NCBI RefSeq assembly: GCF_022682495.2
Contig: NC_071399.1
Span: 12,443,342-12,507,341 of the forward strand
Source of the DNA: Desmodus rotundus
Lineage: Eukaryota > Chordata > Mammalia > Chiroptera > Phyllostomidae
Length of the DNA: 64,000 nt
Direction of reading: 5' to 3'
Both the position numbers and the translations under genes were made by a program. The notes under the pieces are model-generated. The model did not search any database, was not told where the DNA came from, and was given only the letters and a program-made list of their open reading frames with translations. This document shows positions 9,846 through 22,498 of this stretch, in pieces (position 1 is the first letter of the stretch; every line of letters begins with the position of its first letter).

Positions 9846-12720
9846 TAAAATAGAAAAATAGATTTTCTTCCTAATGCTCTTATACTAATGTGTTATTTAC
9901 TAGAGTAATTGCTCCATTATGAGCTATACAACTTAGGAGACATGTACAGAATTTGTGAAGAGTTGAGATATGAGCAAAAAATTGAAGACTTGGAAACTCA
10001 TGGAAAAGGCACATAATCTTGATATAACCTAAAGAGATGTAAGCAAGGAGCATCTTAACAAAAGTCTTTTGGTGCCAGAAAACCCTTAAGACGATGCTCA
10101 TTAGCTATTTTCCTTATTTACTAAGGAAAAACCAAAAATAACTTGGTATTTTAAGCAACCACCTAGTATGTTACCTTCTTTGACTTTTAGTACTTTCTCC
10201 TGTGAAATGTCCATATGGATAGACCCAGTAGGTATCTGGTAGTAAGGCCTCGTAGACCAGTATATACCCTTGTCTCTGGCTGTAACCCCAGATTGTCAGG
10301 TGTTGGATGGGAAATTGCTTTAAGGGCAGACAACCAAACAGAAGGGCAGGCTTCAGAACAGATGGAAAGCTCGGCACCAAGAGGGAGCCGTTAGAGAAAT
10401 CAAGCAGAACATAAGGTAGGTCAGTGTACGTACATGCAGGAGCTTAGCAGGACGGCAAACCAGATCCACTTCTCGCCAGCTCCAATTGGTTGGTATTGGT
10501 TACCCAGAACACTGAGCAAAATTCTCATGTCAGGCCAGAATTCATAGGAAAAAGTGCCTTGGTGGGTGAATATGTCTGCTAAGAGCTAAGGGCAGGCTAT
10601 CAGTTTGGACTGAGCTGCATTATAGAACCACCAGAGTTTATGTTTATGTTTTATTTTTGCCACTCTTCAATGAGAGAAGACAGTGCAAATAACTGCAGGA
10701 AGAGATAAATTAAAAATATTTAAATGTTTCTGTAATATGCATGTGAACATGTTGTGTTTACATCGCAAAACTACAGAAGAATTTAGTTAGTAATAGCTTG
10801 GCCTGAAAAATTTTAAACCTTTTAAAGTTTTTTTCTGTGTGTATGGGAGTGGGGAAGGGAGGACGTCCTTAGTGGCAATGGTCAAAAAAAATCTTTAGCC
10901 ACAAATGGCAAAAATTTACCTATCTTTTAGTCAAGAAGGGGTTTAATAACCTCCCTTCCCTTCCTGGGGTGGTTACTTGGTTTCAACCAACCTATATACA
11001 GATATCTCTATGAAATTACTTTTACTCTTTTTAAATAACTATATTTGTGTTTCCAAAGACTTAGGGTTAAAAAAAATCATCTCAGGCATGAACAGAAATC
11101 ACTGACTATGCAGAGCCAGGTGCAGACTCCAGCTGAGCCTACAGCTAGCCACTTAAAATGCTGTGCATTCCCAGCTCATAACCACTAGGGCCCAGCTCTC
11201 GCGTGATATTGCCAGGTCATTAGGTGTTGCTTTATGCTAACGTTGATTTTTAAGTTTGATTAAAATATATTATTTCAAATTTACAATACAATGGTATAAT
11301 ACATCTAAATAATACTTACATTTATTACAGTTAAAATTTATATTTTGTGCACAGAAAGGTAGTCATTCTTGAGGCAATGCAGTAATCAAGTGATTTAGAA
11401 TACTATGCAGTATCTTTTCTGTCAAAATAAATCAGTTTGCCTCAAACACTAGAGATTTATGTAAAAGTTAAAAGGCTGAAAGTATGGGTTTTCATAAATT
11501 CTTTGGCAACTGGAGCATATCAAAACTCATGCACTTTGGAAGTGATTGCAATTTTTTTCAGGATTGTCTCAAATCTTCTGTTCAGGAACCTGGAAACCTC
11601 AGACCACCACATCAAGGGGAATGAAGTGAACCTTTCAGTGATGATAAGGCTTTATAAAAAAAGCACTAAATGAGCTACTCTAACGTCATCATGCAGGTGC
11701 ATGGGTCTCCTTGAACAAATTACTCCAGAATAAGGAAGTCGGTGCCTTCACCCTGGCAGTATTATACAACGAAACCATATTTGATCAGGATTTTGTTGGG
11801 TGTAATATTTGTTTCAGGGCATATGCTGTGGTCAAAATCTATGTACTGGAGGCTTGAGTTCTACATCTAGAATTAATCACTGAACTCTTGGCTCTGGCTA
11901 AAAATATTACATGGACTTATTAATTAAACACACATGTGCCTGTGAAGAGTTTGTCCCTAAAGTGATTTTTAAATAAAGAAGAACATCAAACAATGATGAA
12001 ACTAATATATGAAACTCAAGATCATTATCCAAACCAGGTGCTTTCTCAGACGGAAAATAAACCAAATGAGAAGGAGGAGCTACACATTAAATAGAGTAAT
12101 TCATTATTTTAAGTCTTTTAAAAACAGAAACAAATGAGAAATGAATTTCAGAACATGGTGTGCTTTTGTTCTTATTTCCAGTCTGCAGGTGGAAATTAAA
12201 CTTTTGTACAATCTTTCTCTGATAATTTTGAAGGACTGATATGACATTCAACTAGAAGAGGACACTAGGCAGAGGTGTGTAGCTAGAACTTTGGGACAGA
12301 GGTCTTAAAGGTGATAACTGACCACTACTTGGCTTTATATTGAAATTTATTTGGCCTTTTATGTGAAATTGTTAAAAAAAAACCAAACCAACTGTCTTTG
12401 AAACACAGTTTAACATATGCTGTGAGTCGATTATGTTAACAGTCAAAAATTAAAAATTATATAGCATTTCCGTAATTTCAGACACTGGAAGTTCATGCAT
12501 ATACCAATATCTTCTTTGCATATTTATTTTGACAAAATATCAATATTAGAGTGTCATAATTAGAACCTTCTTTATCTTCATTGAAGCTCTGATTTTAAGG
12601 GAAGGAGCATTTAAATAATTTGAAGACAGAGGTTTGTGCAATTAGTTTATAGAGTAAAGTTGCTGAATTCTATTTTCCAATTAAATTTCACCTGGAAATT
12701 CAGATAGAACATTTTAAAAT
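9846..12720. other. Unannotated intergenic sequence
   Basis: No coding exon, RNA gene or confidently named repeat was recognised. Open frames are short and compositional. Confidence 0.45.
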
Positions 12721-12729
12721 GTTCAGTTG

Positions 12730-13075
12730 AACGGGCCCATAGAGATCATCGAGCCTGAGGCCTGTGTCACAGAGAAGAGGACACTGAATGGACGGTGCCT
12801 CCCGGGAGCTATTTGCTGACCCAGCTGTTGCTTCCCTCTTTTCCCTGGCGCTCCCTCTCAGGGCTCTGTTTAAATGGAACTCCTTCCAAAATGCTCACAC
12901 CATTCCAACGTAGTCAGTGTACCCTGCGACCTGCTTCCCGTCAACGACTTTGAACTTCCCCATGGTAGCATCACCACTACAATGTTCTCTTTTACTTGTT
13001 TGTATCCACCAACTAGACTAAGTGGCAGGAAGATAGAGATGGTGTTTTGCTTTTTAAACACAGACAGTACCTGTT
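12730..13075 (+). repeat. Possible MIR/L2-type relic
   Basis: The region holds 'catagagatcatcgagcctgag' style sequence (12740-12765) and an L2-like 'ccaccaactagactaagtgg' block near 13006-13026. Too decayed for a firm assignment. Confidence 0.3.
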
Positions 13076-13262
13076 TTACAGTAAAAACTTACATATTTTT
13101 TGAATGAAATTCAAATATTTGTTTTTATAAAATGACTAAGAATCCATGTGAATTTACCATGAGTAGAAGTTCTTTCTTCACAATAATAGAGATGTAGATT
13201 GAATTATCGTTCAAAATTCAGAAACCCAAGCCAATGAATTGCTAGGTTAAAATGATTGCCCT

Positions 13263-13469
13263 GCCCTGGCTGGTGTGGCTCAGTGGACTGAGTGCCAGCC
13301 TCTGAACCAAAAGGTCGCCAGCTTGATTCCCAGGCAGGGCACATGCTTGGCTTGTGGGCCAGATCCCCAGCTGGGGGTATGCGAGAGGCAACCGATTGAT
13401 GTATCTCTCACACATCGATGTTTCTCTCCCTCCCTTCCCCTCTCCCTAAAAATAAAATCTTAAAAAAAA
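13263..13469 (+). mobile_element. VES-type bat SINE, copy 1
   Basis: tRNA-derived SINE beginning GCCCTGGCTGGTGTGGCTCA. The A box TGGCTCAGTGG is at 13276-13286 and a B-box-like GCTTGATTCC at 13321-13330. The body is followed by a pyrimidine-rich region, AAATAAAATCTT and an A tail. A perfect 10-bp target duplication GATTGCCCTG flanks it at 13254-13263 and 13470-13479. This family is characteristic of bats. Confidence 0.95.
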
Positions 13470-13479
13470 GATTGCCCTG

Positions 13480-14393
13480 AAAAATTATTTTCAATAGTTT
13501 TAGCTCATTTAGAAATATTTATGTTTTATATTGATAACATTGAAGAAATAATAGTGGATCTGAATTTATTGAACTCTCGCTCATGAAAGGTTGCTTTCTG
13601 AAAGTTTCTTCTCTTATGTAAAAAACCCACAGAGAGGATATTTGCTGTTGTGATCATGTCTTTTTGTTGCAGATTCTGGTACATGCAGTTTTATGGGTGA
13701 TACAATTCTCAAAGATCTTACCTTTTTACTTGGTTTGCATGACAACAAATGACTCTGAATCCAGTCCCTCGCTGTTTCATGTACTTGACTCAAGCTCCTA
13801 GTCCTTGAGCTCATTTCACAATTTCATTGCCAGCCAGAAACTTATAGCCTAGTTCGCAGGAATAGCTGGAGTCAAATATATTCAGTGTCAACACTTTCAT
13901 GGTGTCCTGACAGCTGACAAAACAGCTGAGCTGCATCTTATTCTTCATAAGATTATTGACATCGACACAGTTTTTCTGACTTTCATCTTTGCCAGTGACC
14001 TATTCTTTATCATTGTGCTCTTATTCTGTTTTTGTTTCGGGCGGGGAGGTGAAACTTTGCATGAGGAACTTACCAATGGCTAGAAGCTGGAGAAATGAAA
14101 CCAGGCAGCATTCCTGCCTGTCTGTCAAGGTCCCTCTTGGCGTTCTGGAGGGTCTGGCAGCGAGTGTGCCCACACCGTCCTCTAGTGGCTGACCCCCATG
14201 ACTGTCCTTTCTCTTGGTACATGGCTTTTACGCCCAGGGGTTCTTATTTCTTAAGATGAAGCATGTTTTTCCTAGTGTGCATGTGTTTTTTAACAGTCAA
14301 ATTAAATTTAAGCCTTTGAATAAAAGGCTATACATTCTATGACTCAGAACAATTTTTAGTTAGGGGAAATATAAAAATAAATTCAAAAATCAA
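13480..14393. other. Unannotated intergenic sequence between two VES SINEs
   Basis: No gene or clear repeat seen. The span 13550-13960 is of moderate complexity and would be worth a conservation check. Confidence 0.4.
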
Positions 14394-14606
14394 GCCCTGG
14401 CTGGTGTGGCTCAGTGGATTGAGTGCCAGCCTGTGAACCAAAGGATTGCCGGTTCAATTCCCAGTCTAGGGCACATGCTTGGGTTGGGGGCCAGGTCCCC
14501 AGTAGGGGGCACACAAGAGGCAACCACACATTGCTGTTTCTGTCCTTCTCTTTCTCCCTCCCTTCTCCTCTCTCTAAAAATAAATAAATAAAATCTTTTA
14601 AAAAAA
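14394..14606 (+). mobile_element. VES-type bat SINE, copy 2
   Basis: Begins GCCCTGGCTGGTGTGGCTCA. A box TGGCTCAGTGG at 14407-14417 and B box GGTTCAATTCC at 14451-14461, closer to a Pol III B box than copy 1. Ends in AAATAAATAAATAAAATC plus an A tail. The flanking short duplication AAAAATCAA (14385-14393 and about 14604-14612) is partly merged with the A tail. About 1.1 kb from copy 1, same orientation. Confidence 0.94.
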
Positions 14607-14654
14607 AATCAAAGCAAGTAGAACACTCCAGGTTCCTGGAAGAGTCTTTAACTG

Positions 14655-14800
14655 TATGTCAATCATCCAACAATATTTATCAAGTGTGAAAACATGCCAG
14701 GTACTATTGTCGGTGCTTGGCAGGCATTACTGAACGAAAGGCACAGAGACCCCTGCCCTCACGGGCACGCATTCTAGCACAAGGACTGCACCGATGAACT
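14655..14800 (-). repeat. L2 3'-end relic
   Basis: Plus strand shows the reverse of an L2 end: 'caacaatatttatcaagtgt', 'catgccaggtactattg', 'cttggcaggcattactgaac', then 'cacagagacccctgccctcac' and 'gcattctagcac'. Confidence 0.75.
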
Positions 14801-15129
14801 TGTTTCTCCTTGGGATAACAGTCAAAGCAGGCTACTCTCCACACAAGTTCAATAACTGTGCTATTATGAACTGTATTCTTGACACCCATCCTTAAAATCT
14901 ACAGTTAAATGTGGTTGATGGTTGTCTTATCTTCTCTAACCTACCTTCGGGGCAAATTGCAGGTGACTTGCAACATGGCACTTACATAGCTGGTACTGGC
15001 TCCAAGCTGGTACTCACCTGACAAATGCTTGACTTGGCTTCCATTACTAACATCTCTCACTACAGAGTCAGTAGAATTTTAAATGGCCCCAAGCCCAGGG
15101 GAAATTGATAATGATTATTGTCACTAAGA

Positions 15130-15460
15130 TAATATCTTACATGCTATAGCACTAATGGATTTTCTTACACATTTATTTATACGATCCCTACAATGTTTCA
15201 GCAAGTTGGATGTAACACACTTCATTGTCCCAGTTTCATACAGGAGAAGCTGAGCTCCAGGGAGGCATGTAATTTTCCCAAGGTCTCATAACTATGGTGC
15301 CTAGTAAGGTGGATAGGGAAAGAAAACAATACAAGGCAAAAATCAAAGTATGTGTTGTTGATAATTCTTCTTCCTCCTTGTGCTGGGTAAAGTGAGGACG
15401 AGGGCGGGATTCGAGCAGCTGACATTCTTGAGACAAGGCGGTAGCAACAACAATGTTCAA
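15130..15460 (-). repeat. MIR relic
   Basis: Antisense MIR order: 'cattgtcccagtttcataca', 'gagaagctgagctccaggga', 'ttttcccaaggtctcataac', 'ctagtaaggtgg', then 'gcgggattcgag' near 15403. Confidence 0.65.
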
Positions 15461-15764
15461 TTTGGGTCAAATTTTCATTCTGCCTGATTTGGGTCCCCCA
15501 AATTACATGTTTTCATGCAATTAATATTCAATTCTCCACATCTGTTCATACTGTCCCCAGAGAATACACGTACACAACCTGTTCTGGTCCAGGTTGGAGA
15601 CTTTGTGCCGACTGGAAGTCTGTGCAAATGCTGAGCTCAAGTTCAGGAGTTCTGATTTATCTCATTTACCTTTCATAACAGCTGTTGGATTTAGATTTTC
15701 TCTCCTTAATTAATGCTTCCAACATCTATGTTGTGACCTTTCAAATTTTACATTAAAAACTTAT

Positions 15765-16860
15765 ATTTTGATCTCATTTTATACTTAGGGAAAAGTTACA
15801 AGAATAGTACAAAGAATTCCACACCCCCTTTCCTCACATTCTTTAAATTTTGACATGCATTTCAAATGCTCCATCTACTTCATCATCTACCCTCTTTTTC
15901 TATATATAGCTATGTATACATTTTTTCTTAACCATTTGAGAATAATTTTATAGACATCATGCATCTTTATCCCGAAAGGTTTATTTTATATTTCCTAAGA
16001 GTTTTCCTTATATATTCATAGTAATATATGAATATATTCCTTATATATTTTCTTATACATATAGTAAAATGCTCAAAATTAGGAAATTTAACATAGATAC
16101 AATACTATTATTTAATTCACAGTCCATATTAAGATTTTGCTACTTGTTTCAATAATGTCCCTTATGGGGTTTTTTTTTTTTTCAGGTTCAGCCTTCATAC
16201 CAGGATCATACATCACATTTAGTTTTTATGTCTCTTAATTAAGTTTCTTTTAATCTGGAAGAGTTCCATAATCTTCTTTCTTCTTTCTTGATTTTGATAG
16301 TTTGGAAGAATATGGACAAGTTGTTTTGAAGAATGTCCCTCGGTGGGGGTAGGCTAATTTTTTACTGATTGTGTTGAGTTATGCATTTTTGACAGGAACA
16401 CGAGAAAACTGACATTGCATCCTTTTGGAGTATCGAGAGGCACACGGTTTGCCCCATTATCATCGTTTACTTTATTTGGTTAAGGTAGTATTTACTAGTG
16501 TTGGTCCACTGTAAAGTTATCATTTTCTCTTGGTGATTAAGAAACAATTTGTGAGGGGATATTGGGGACTGCGTAAATCGCCTCTTCTTCATTAAACTTT
16601 TACCCATTTGCTTTAGCACGCATTGATGATTTTGCTAGATTAGCAATGATCCTAGGATGGAAGCAAGTCAGCAGTTTCTAATTGCATCAGTTTTTTTCAG
16701 TATTGATTAGTAGGTATTCTACCATAAGGAAAAATGTTCCCATCTGCTTTATTTTTTATTTGTTGATCAGTTGTTTATTTATTTGAACAGTTGCACTTAT
16801 AGATTATTATTTTATTCTATGAATATCTTGCTCCTATCATTACTTATTTTGATGGAAGTT
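15765..16860. mobile_element. Old LINE-1 (L1M-like) non-coding region
   Basis: I recognise a common eutherian repeat order: 'agttacaagaatagtacaaa', 'aggatcatacatcacattta', 'gaagaatgtccctcggtggg', 'gttatgcatttttgac', 'ttggttaaggtagta', 'ccactgtaaagttatcattt'. I believe this is an old LINE-1-derived segment, probably antisense, but the exact family and orientation are uncertain. Confidence 0.5.
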
Positions 16861-17366
16861 ATTTACAGCAATTGAGAAACTGAGTCTGAAGTTGATATGG
16901 ACAGGTGAAAAACCCAGACTAGCCAACACAATACTGAAGGAGAAGAACAAAGGTAGAGAAGTGACAATACTTACCCATAAGAATTACTATAAAACTACAA
17001 CATCAAGACACTGTGGTATTGGTGAAAGAGTAAACGAATAGATCAATGGAAGAGAATGGAGATCCTAGACATAGAGCCACACAAACAGTCAACTGATCAT
17101 TGACCAGTATCACTGGTCAGTGGAGCAAAAGCAGGATATCATTTTAATAAATGGTGCTGGAACAATATGACATCCACATGAAAAAAATAAAGAGTCTAGA
17201 CACAGATTTTACATCTTCACAAACATTAACTCAAAATGGAACATACACCTAAATGTGAGATGCAAAACCATAAAACTCCTAAATGATAACATAGGAGAAA
17301 ACCTAGATGACCTCGGTATGGTGACAACTTTTTAGATATTGCCCCAAAGGCATGACCCATGAAATG

Positions 17367-17492
17367 CAGGGTGGTGCAAAAGTAGGTTTACAGATTGTTC
17401 ACATGGAAAAATAATACCATAGTAAATGAGTAATAGAAGAATAAACTCTTGTGGTTCATATATAACTATAAACCTGTTTTTGCCCCATTCTG
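17367..17492. mobile_element. Mariner-type MITE nested in LINE-1
   Basis: 126-bp element with 27-bp terminal inverted repeats matching at about 21 positions. The left end starts CAGGGTGGTGCAAAAGTAGG; the right end, reversed, starts CAGAATGGGGCAAAAACAGG. The right flank is TA and the left flank is TG, a likely decayed TA target duplication. It interrupts ORF2 sequence of the host LINE-1, which resumes directly after it. Too short to encode a transposase. Confidence 0.85.
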
Positions 17493-18471
17493 TATATAAT
17501 TTGCTAAGCTAGAATTTCATTAATATTAAAACCTTCAGCTCTGACAAAAACAATGTTGGGAGAATGAGAAGACAAGACATAGGCTGGGAACAAATATTTG
17601 CAAAAGACACATATGATAAAGGACTGTTTCCAAAATAGACAAATAACTCAAAATTCAACAAAAAGAAAGCAAACAATCCAATTAAAGATCTGGGCCAAAG
17701 ATCTTCCCAGATGCCTCACCAAAGATATCTAGGTGGCAAATAAGCAAATGAAAAGATGCTCCACATCCTATGTCACTAGGGAATCACAAATTAAAAAAAC
17801 AACAAGATACTCTCCACACATATTCGTTGGTCAAAATCCAAAACACCACAACACCAAAATACAACACCACAACACCAAAATCCACAATCACAAATGCTGG
17901 TGAGGATGTGGAGCTATGGGAACTCTCATTCACCATTGGTGGGGGTGCGAAATGGTACAGCCACTTTGGAAGATAATTGGGCAGTTTCTTACAAAATTAC
18001 ACACAGTCTTACCATACAATCCAGCAATCACACTGTTTGGTATTGACCCCCAAAAGCTGAAAACTGTGACCACACAAAACCTACACATGGATATTTAGGA
18101 GTTTTATTCATAATTACTAAAACTTGGAAGCAATCAGTATATCCTTCAGTAGATGAATAAATAAACTGCGGTAAATGCAGAGAGCAGAATACTATTCAGC
18201 GCTAAAAAGTAATGAGCTAGCCAGTCATGGAAAAGCTTGAAGAAGACTTAAATGCATACTACTAAGTGAAAGAAAGCAATTTGAAAAAGCAATATACTGT
18301 ATTATTCCAACTATGTGACATCCTGCAAAAGGTAAAATTATGGAGACGGTAAGAACATCAGGGGTTGCCACGGGATGCATGAGGGGAAGGATGATAGGCA
18401 GAACACAGAGGATTTTTATTGCATTGGAAATACTCTGTACAATACTATAATGATGGATACCTGTCATTATA

Positions 18472-18679
18472 CAGGGTTGAGCACCAACAATGCCCCTTTT
18501 TTATTACAAAATCTTTTATTACAAAAGCATAAGCATGTAATTCTGTAGCATAACAATATCACACTCAAGCACACCATATGACATTTTAGATGAAATGTTC
18601 GAGTTAAAATTATAAATAAGTACACCCATATTATTACCTTACCAACCACATCCAAGCAGGCCTTACTTCCTCCAGGCCC
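18472..18679. mobile_element. TA-flanked insertion, probably mariner-like, nested in LINE-1
   Basis: The LINE-1 3' UTR runs up to a TA at 18470-18471 and resumes at about 18680-18681, also TA. The 208-bp insert begins CAGGGTTGAGCA, like the mariner-type end at 17367. Its right end reversed reads GGGCCTGGAG, only a partial match, so one terminus may be decayed or truncated. It contains two near-direct TTTTATTACAAAA units (about 18499-18524). Family uncertain. Confidence 0.5.
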
Positions 18680-19055
18680 TATTTATCCGTCATAAACCCT
18701 TGAAGGTACAACACTAAGAGTCTACCCCTAAGGTCAGCTATGGATTTTGGGTGATGATGTGTTAGTGTAGGTTCATTCACTGTGACAAATGTGCCACCCT
18801 GGCAGGGAATGTTGACAGTGGGGGAAGCTAGGGAAGTGTATATCCTCTTATTTGCTGTGAATCTGACACTGGTCTAAAAAAATAGTCTTAAGAAGAAAAA
18901 ATTCCCCAGTTCCCAAATCAGATGTTTTCCAGGAACCATGGGTCATTTCAGTGGTCGTTCGAGCTGAGAAACGGAAGATCTAGGCACTGGGTGTGTTCAA
19001 CTGTCTCCGGTGTATCCCTGCTTCTAGGCCCCTTTACTGGACAGAGCTAAGATAA

Positions 19056-19091
19056 ACACACACCTACACACAAACACACACACACACACAC
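19056..19091. repeat. (CA)n-rich microsatellite
   Basis: CA repeats with CCTACA and CAAA interruptions, longest pure run about 19074-19091. Confidence 0.9.
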
Positions 19092-19494
19092 GTGCTAATA
19101 CCGATGACCACAATTTTAACTCAATACTATCGTATTCACTCTACTCTTTCCTGTTGGTATATTTGTAACTCCATTCTCTAACAGTGAAACACGTACCTCT
19201 TCATTGTTGTCAATATATCCACTCATTGGTTCCATCGTACAACACACCAGTCTAACCCCTGCCACTGAGAAAAACAGTCTTTGCAACTGAAGTTCAATAT
19301 TTGTTTATGTTTCTTTTGGTCTTTAGACCTTAATTATATAGTCAATAAACTATATTTAAAACTTACTTAGTTTTTCAAAACAATATTATTTCCTTCCGTA
19401 TGGTTGTGTTATTCATTTGAATTCAGTTAAGTTCATTTGTTTCTGGTTTCATTCAGTTTCCTCCTCATTCTTGTTTATTTTATTTTACTTTAAA

Positions 19495-20010
19495 AAAATC
19501 TATAATATTTAGATTTCTCAAAAAGTCCAAACTCTATTAGAAGTTGTTCTCACAGAAGTGTCACACTCTCTTTTCCTTATGTCCACCCCAGGTAACCAAT
19601 TTCATTCGTTTCTGGTTTTTCCATTCCATATTTATTGTCGGGAAAAAAAAAGTATACACATGTAGGATTTTATTATTTTCTTTCCTTCTGACAGGAAAGG
19701 TAATGCACAACATATAAAGTATGCTGAAGTTTTGCCCTTTCCACTTCATAATATATCCTGGAAATACTCCATATTGGTTTATAGAGATCTTTGTCATTTT
19801 TCCCAGCTGTATAATGTTCCACTGTGTGAACATATCATAACATATTCAATCAGTTTTCTATGTATAGAAATGTATGTTGTTGCCAATATTTTGTAATTGC
19901 AAATAAAATGATGTGGGCAAATGTATTTTTATTTTATTGGGGAGTATAAGTCATGCCTTTTAAATTGGCTCTTTTTTCAAGTTAAACACATGTAGAAATA
20001 GTAAAAGGCA
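19495..20010 (-). mobile_element. Old LINE-1 relic
   Basis: Plus strand reads as antisense LINE-1: 'cacttcataatatatcctgg' then 'aaatactccatattgg', 'tatagagatctttgtcattt', 'cccagctgtataatgttcca', 'tgttgttgccaatattttg'. The stretch 18900-19495 may belong to the same or another decayed copy but I could not assign it. Confidence 0.6.
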
Positions 20011-20559
20011 TTTTTTTTTTAATGTGTAAAAACAAAGGTTCATGGCAATATGCTTGCTGCAAAGCTACAAAGAAATTACATGGTCTGGAAAACTGTAACT
20101 ACATTTGTGGAAGTAGAAATTGTACCACATATTTGTAGAACAGCAAGGCAAGTGTGGTCTCTAGGAAGTATAGGAGAGTTGATTAGATTGCAATGTATAC
20201 TTAAAAGTTGAATAATGCACTCTTGTAAAACACTCTTCAAAATTATTTAACTTCCCATGATATCATCACAGCATGAGCAAAAAAATCTTTACTGTTATCT
20301 TTTCCTGTCACATGACTAGTGCAAACAAAAGAAATCCTTATCTTTTTGTTTCTATTCTGGCCCTTTATAAAATGGCATTAAGCACCATTCAAAACTTACA
20401 CATTAAAGGTTTGGTTTGTGGAAAAAAGATTTATTTTGTATTTCAAATAAATTACATTTGTTAAATGATAAAGCAGAAATTTTTCCAACAACTGAAGGTA
20501 TCTAGCATCTTATATGCATGGAAAACTTTTTAGTTTTAAAAACATGTTCCTAAATACTT

Positions 20560-20710
20560 TTGCATTTAAATCTCATAGGCAACCCTAGGCATAGTGAGCT
20601 AGGCAGGAGTTACATTGTACTTTCTTTCTAAAAGAGGCAGCGGAGGCACATAAAGAGTTTAAGGACATGGTCCTGGGATGTGGAACTAAATCCTGAACTA
20701 GAACCCAGGG
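20560..20710 (-). repeat. MIR relic
   Basis: Antisense MIR order with 'agaggcagcggaggcac', 'aagagtttaagg' and 'tgaactagaacccaggg'. Confidence 0.55.
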
Positions 20711-20724
20711 CATTTTTTTCCCTT

Positions 20725-20800
20725 ATAAAGTGGAATGTGCCTGTCTCATAGTGCTATTTTGGAATTCAATAAGGCAATGCACTTGAAAATGCCAAAGCTG
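20725..20800 (+). repeat. MIR fragment, opposite orientation
   Basis: Sense MIR 3' part: 'gtgcctgtctcatagtgcta', 'ttggaattcaataaggcaat', 'gcacttgaaaa'. Head-to-head with the preceding MIR relic. Confidence 0.55.
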
Positions 20801-22490
20801 TGTCAAGAGAAGGTAGTTTTATTACTAAAGTATTTGGGCTGGGGTGACTATGTGTAAAATGTCCCCGTATTTTTGTATATATCAGTAATATAAGAGACTT
20901 AAACAGTCTTAGAGCTATAAATCACACAGCAAGACTTAAAGTGTGGGGGAATATTTGATAGAATTAAAATATTTAATTCTGTACCAAACTAGTACCTCAA
21001 GGAACAGGTGACGATGCTATATATCTATTGTGGAATAATTAATAGCATTAAATGCTGTACAGAACTTAGACCTTGAAATAAACCTCATTAAAAGGTACTT
21101 GATCTTTGTTTTAAACCTTTAAGTATCTCTTCTTTAAAAGTGATCAATGTGTGTACTGGCTATTTTAGTTATCCCTCTACGGGATTCACGCAACTTTGAT
21201 CTAACTTTCTTTGATTTAACACTGCAATTAAGAAGATTTGGTTCAAAGTAAAAGCTCATTGGTTGATGTTTTACACTGATGTGATAATGTTTACACAGAT
21301 GTGCTTTGAAATCTTGATTATGGGGGATGTGGGGGTCCCACCACAAGATAGAGTGCAGTTATTTGAAAGGTGAAATAATAGGACATTTACCTGGTTCAAC
21401 CTTTAAAACAGACTTAGCAGTGTGCATTTCTAAAGTGATCTATCTGTTTATTGTTTGTAGCCCGTGTCTTTGTTTTATTTCATATCTATCCACAGTGAAT
21501 CACTCCTTTTAAGGGCCCTTTTATAACCTGGTTGCAGAAGGGTCGGTACTTAGGGCCCTAGTGATGAAAAGGTGTAACTTTACCCACTTTAAAGCACCTG
21601 CCAACTAATTAGCAAAAAACAAAACAAAACCCTTGGAGCAAATAAAATACAGCAGTCACATCGATTTCTGCTCCCAGGTGTAGGCTTTTGCTGAATAGAC
21701 CATGAAACAAGACTGAAAATCTAATCTTTAGTGAGTTCCTAAAAGTTTTTGCTCAGGAGGAGCATAAATTGCCAAATGATTGATTTTTAATTCTTTTACC
21801 ACTGAAAAAAGTTTTAATGGAAACATCCTACATTTAACTAGTGGTCCATAACCAAAGCTTATAAGTTCAAATGGACATGTATCCAACTCCTTCCCTTCAA
21901 TGACTTTATTTTACAAATACATATAGGACATTCTCACAATTTTTTTTTTTACCAGTAACTTTCCATTGTCTCAAAACACATCAAGAATCAACACCGTTTT
22001 CCATTAGTTGTTTTTATAATGGAAAGTGAACCCCAAAATATCCAGCCTTAAGGAAAATACAACCAAAAAGGAAAGAACGTGCTCTCAGGTTGGACCAGGG
22101 TCCCCAGAGGCCACTCATCACTCACGACAATACTGCAGACATTCATTTTCCATTCGGGCAAGTGCGAGAATGAAAACTATCTCTTTTCAGCCTTATTTGG
22201 ATTTACTCTTAATCCCTAGATTCAGGATTACATTATATTATATTATTATATTGATTAAAAGGTCATGACCTTAGCACACAATTCAAAACTTTTATATACA
22301 GTAGATCGAAGACAATCGTGGTTATATCATGTGCTGACTAACGATAAACATTAAAGAGAACCTGGACAGGGGGGTTTGTGTGTTTCTATCCTAACCCTGA
22401 TTATGTAAAGAAAATCCCCCATCTAAATGATAAAAGGAAAGAGTAATGCTTCTACATTTTATTAGTGTTTTAAAATTAGCGAGTTAAACT
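20801..22490. other. Intergenic sequence 5' of FGF20, unannotated
   Basis: No exon or clear repeat recognised. It lies 0.6-2.3 kb upstream of the FGF20 start site region, so distal promoter elements may be present. Confidence 0.45.
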
Positions 22491-22498
22491 GTCAAAAG

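Larger units (their letters stand above)
16865..18900 (+). mobile_element. Old LINE-1 3' half, interrupted by two TA-flanked insertions
   Basis: Decayed ORF2 runs from about 16865 ('ggtgaaaaacccagactagc') through ' gacaagacataggctgggaa' at 17574 and a WWGCEMVQPLWK-like block at 17937-17960. It then passes the ORF2 end at 18190-18215 into a 3' UTR with 'gtgatgatgtgttagtgtag', 'gccaccctggcagggaatgt' and an A-rich end near 18895. Multiple stops. Continuity of the LINE-1 is broken twice, at 17367-17492 and 18472-18679, by elements listed separately, so those insertions are younger than this copy. Confidence 0.85.

Noticed and set aside
13276..14461. Pol III A/B boxes as possible tRNA genes
   Set aside because: They belong to VES SINEs, which lack an intact cloverleaf and carry SINE bodies, A tails and target duplications.
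15765..18900. A single LINE-1 with 5' inversion (twin priming)
   Set aside because: The left part (15765-16860) is non-coding repeat sequence, not the ORF2 segment that should adjoin the right part, so two separate insertions are more likely.
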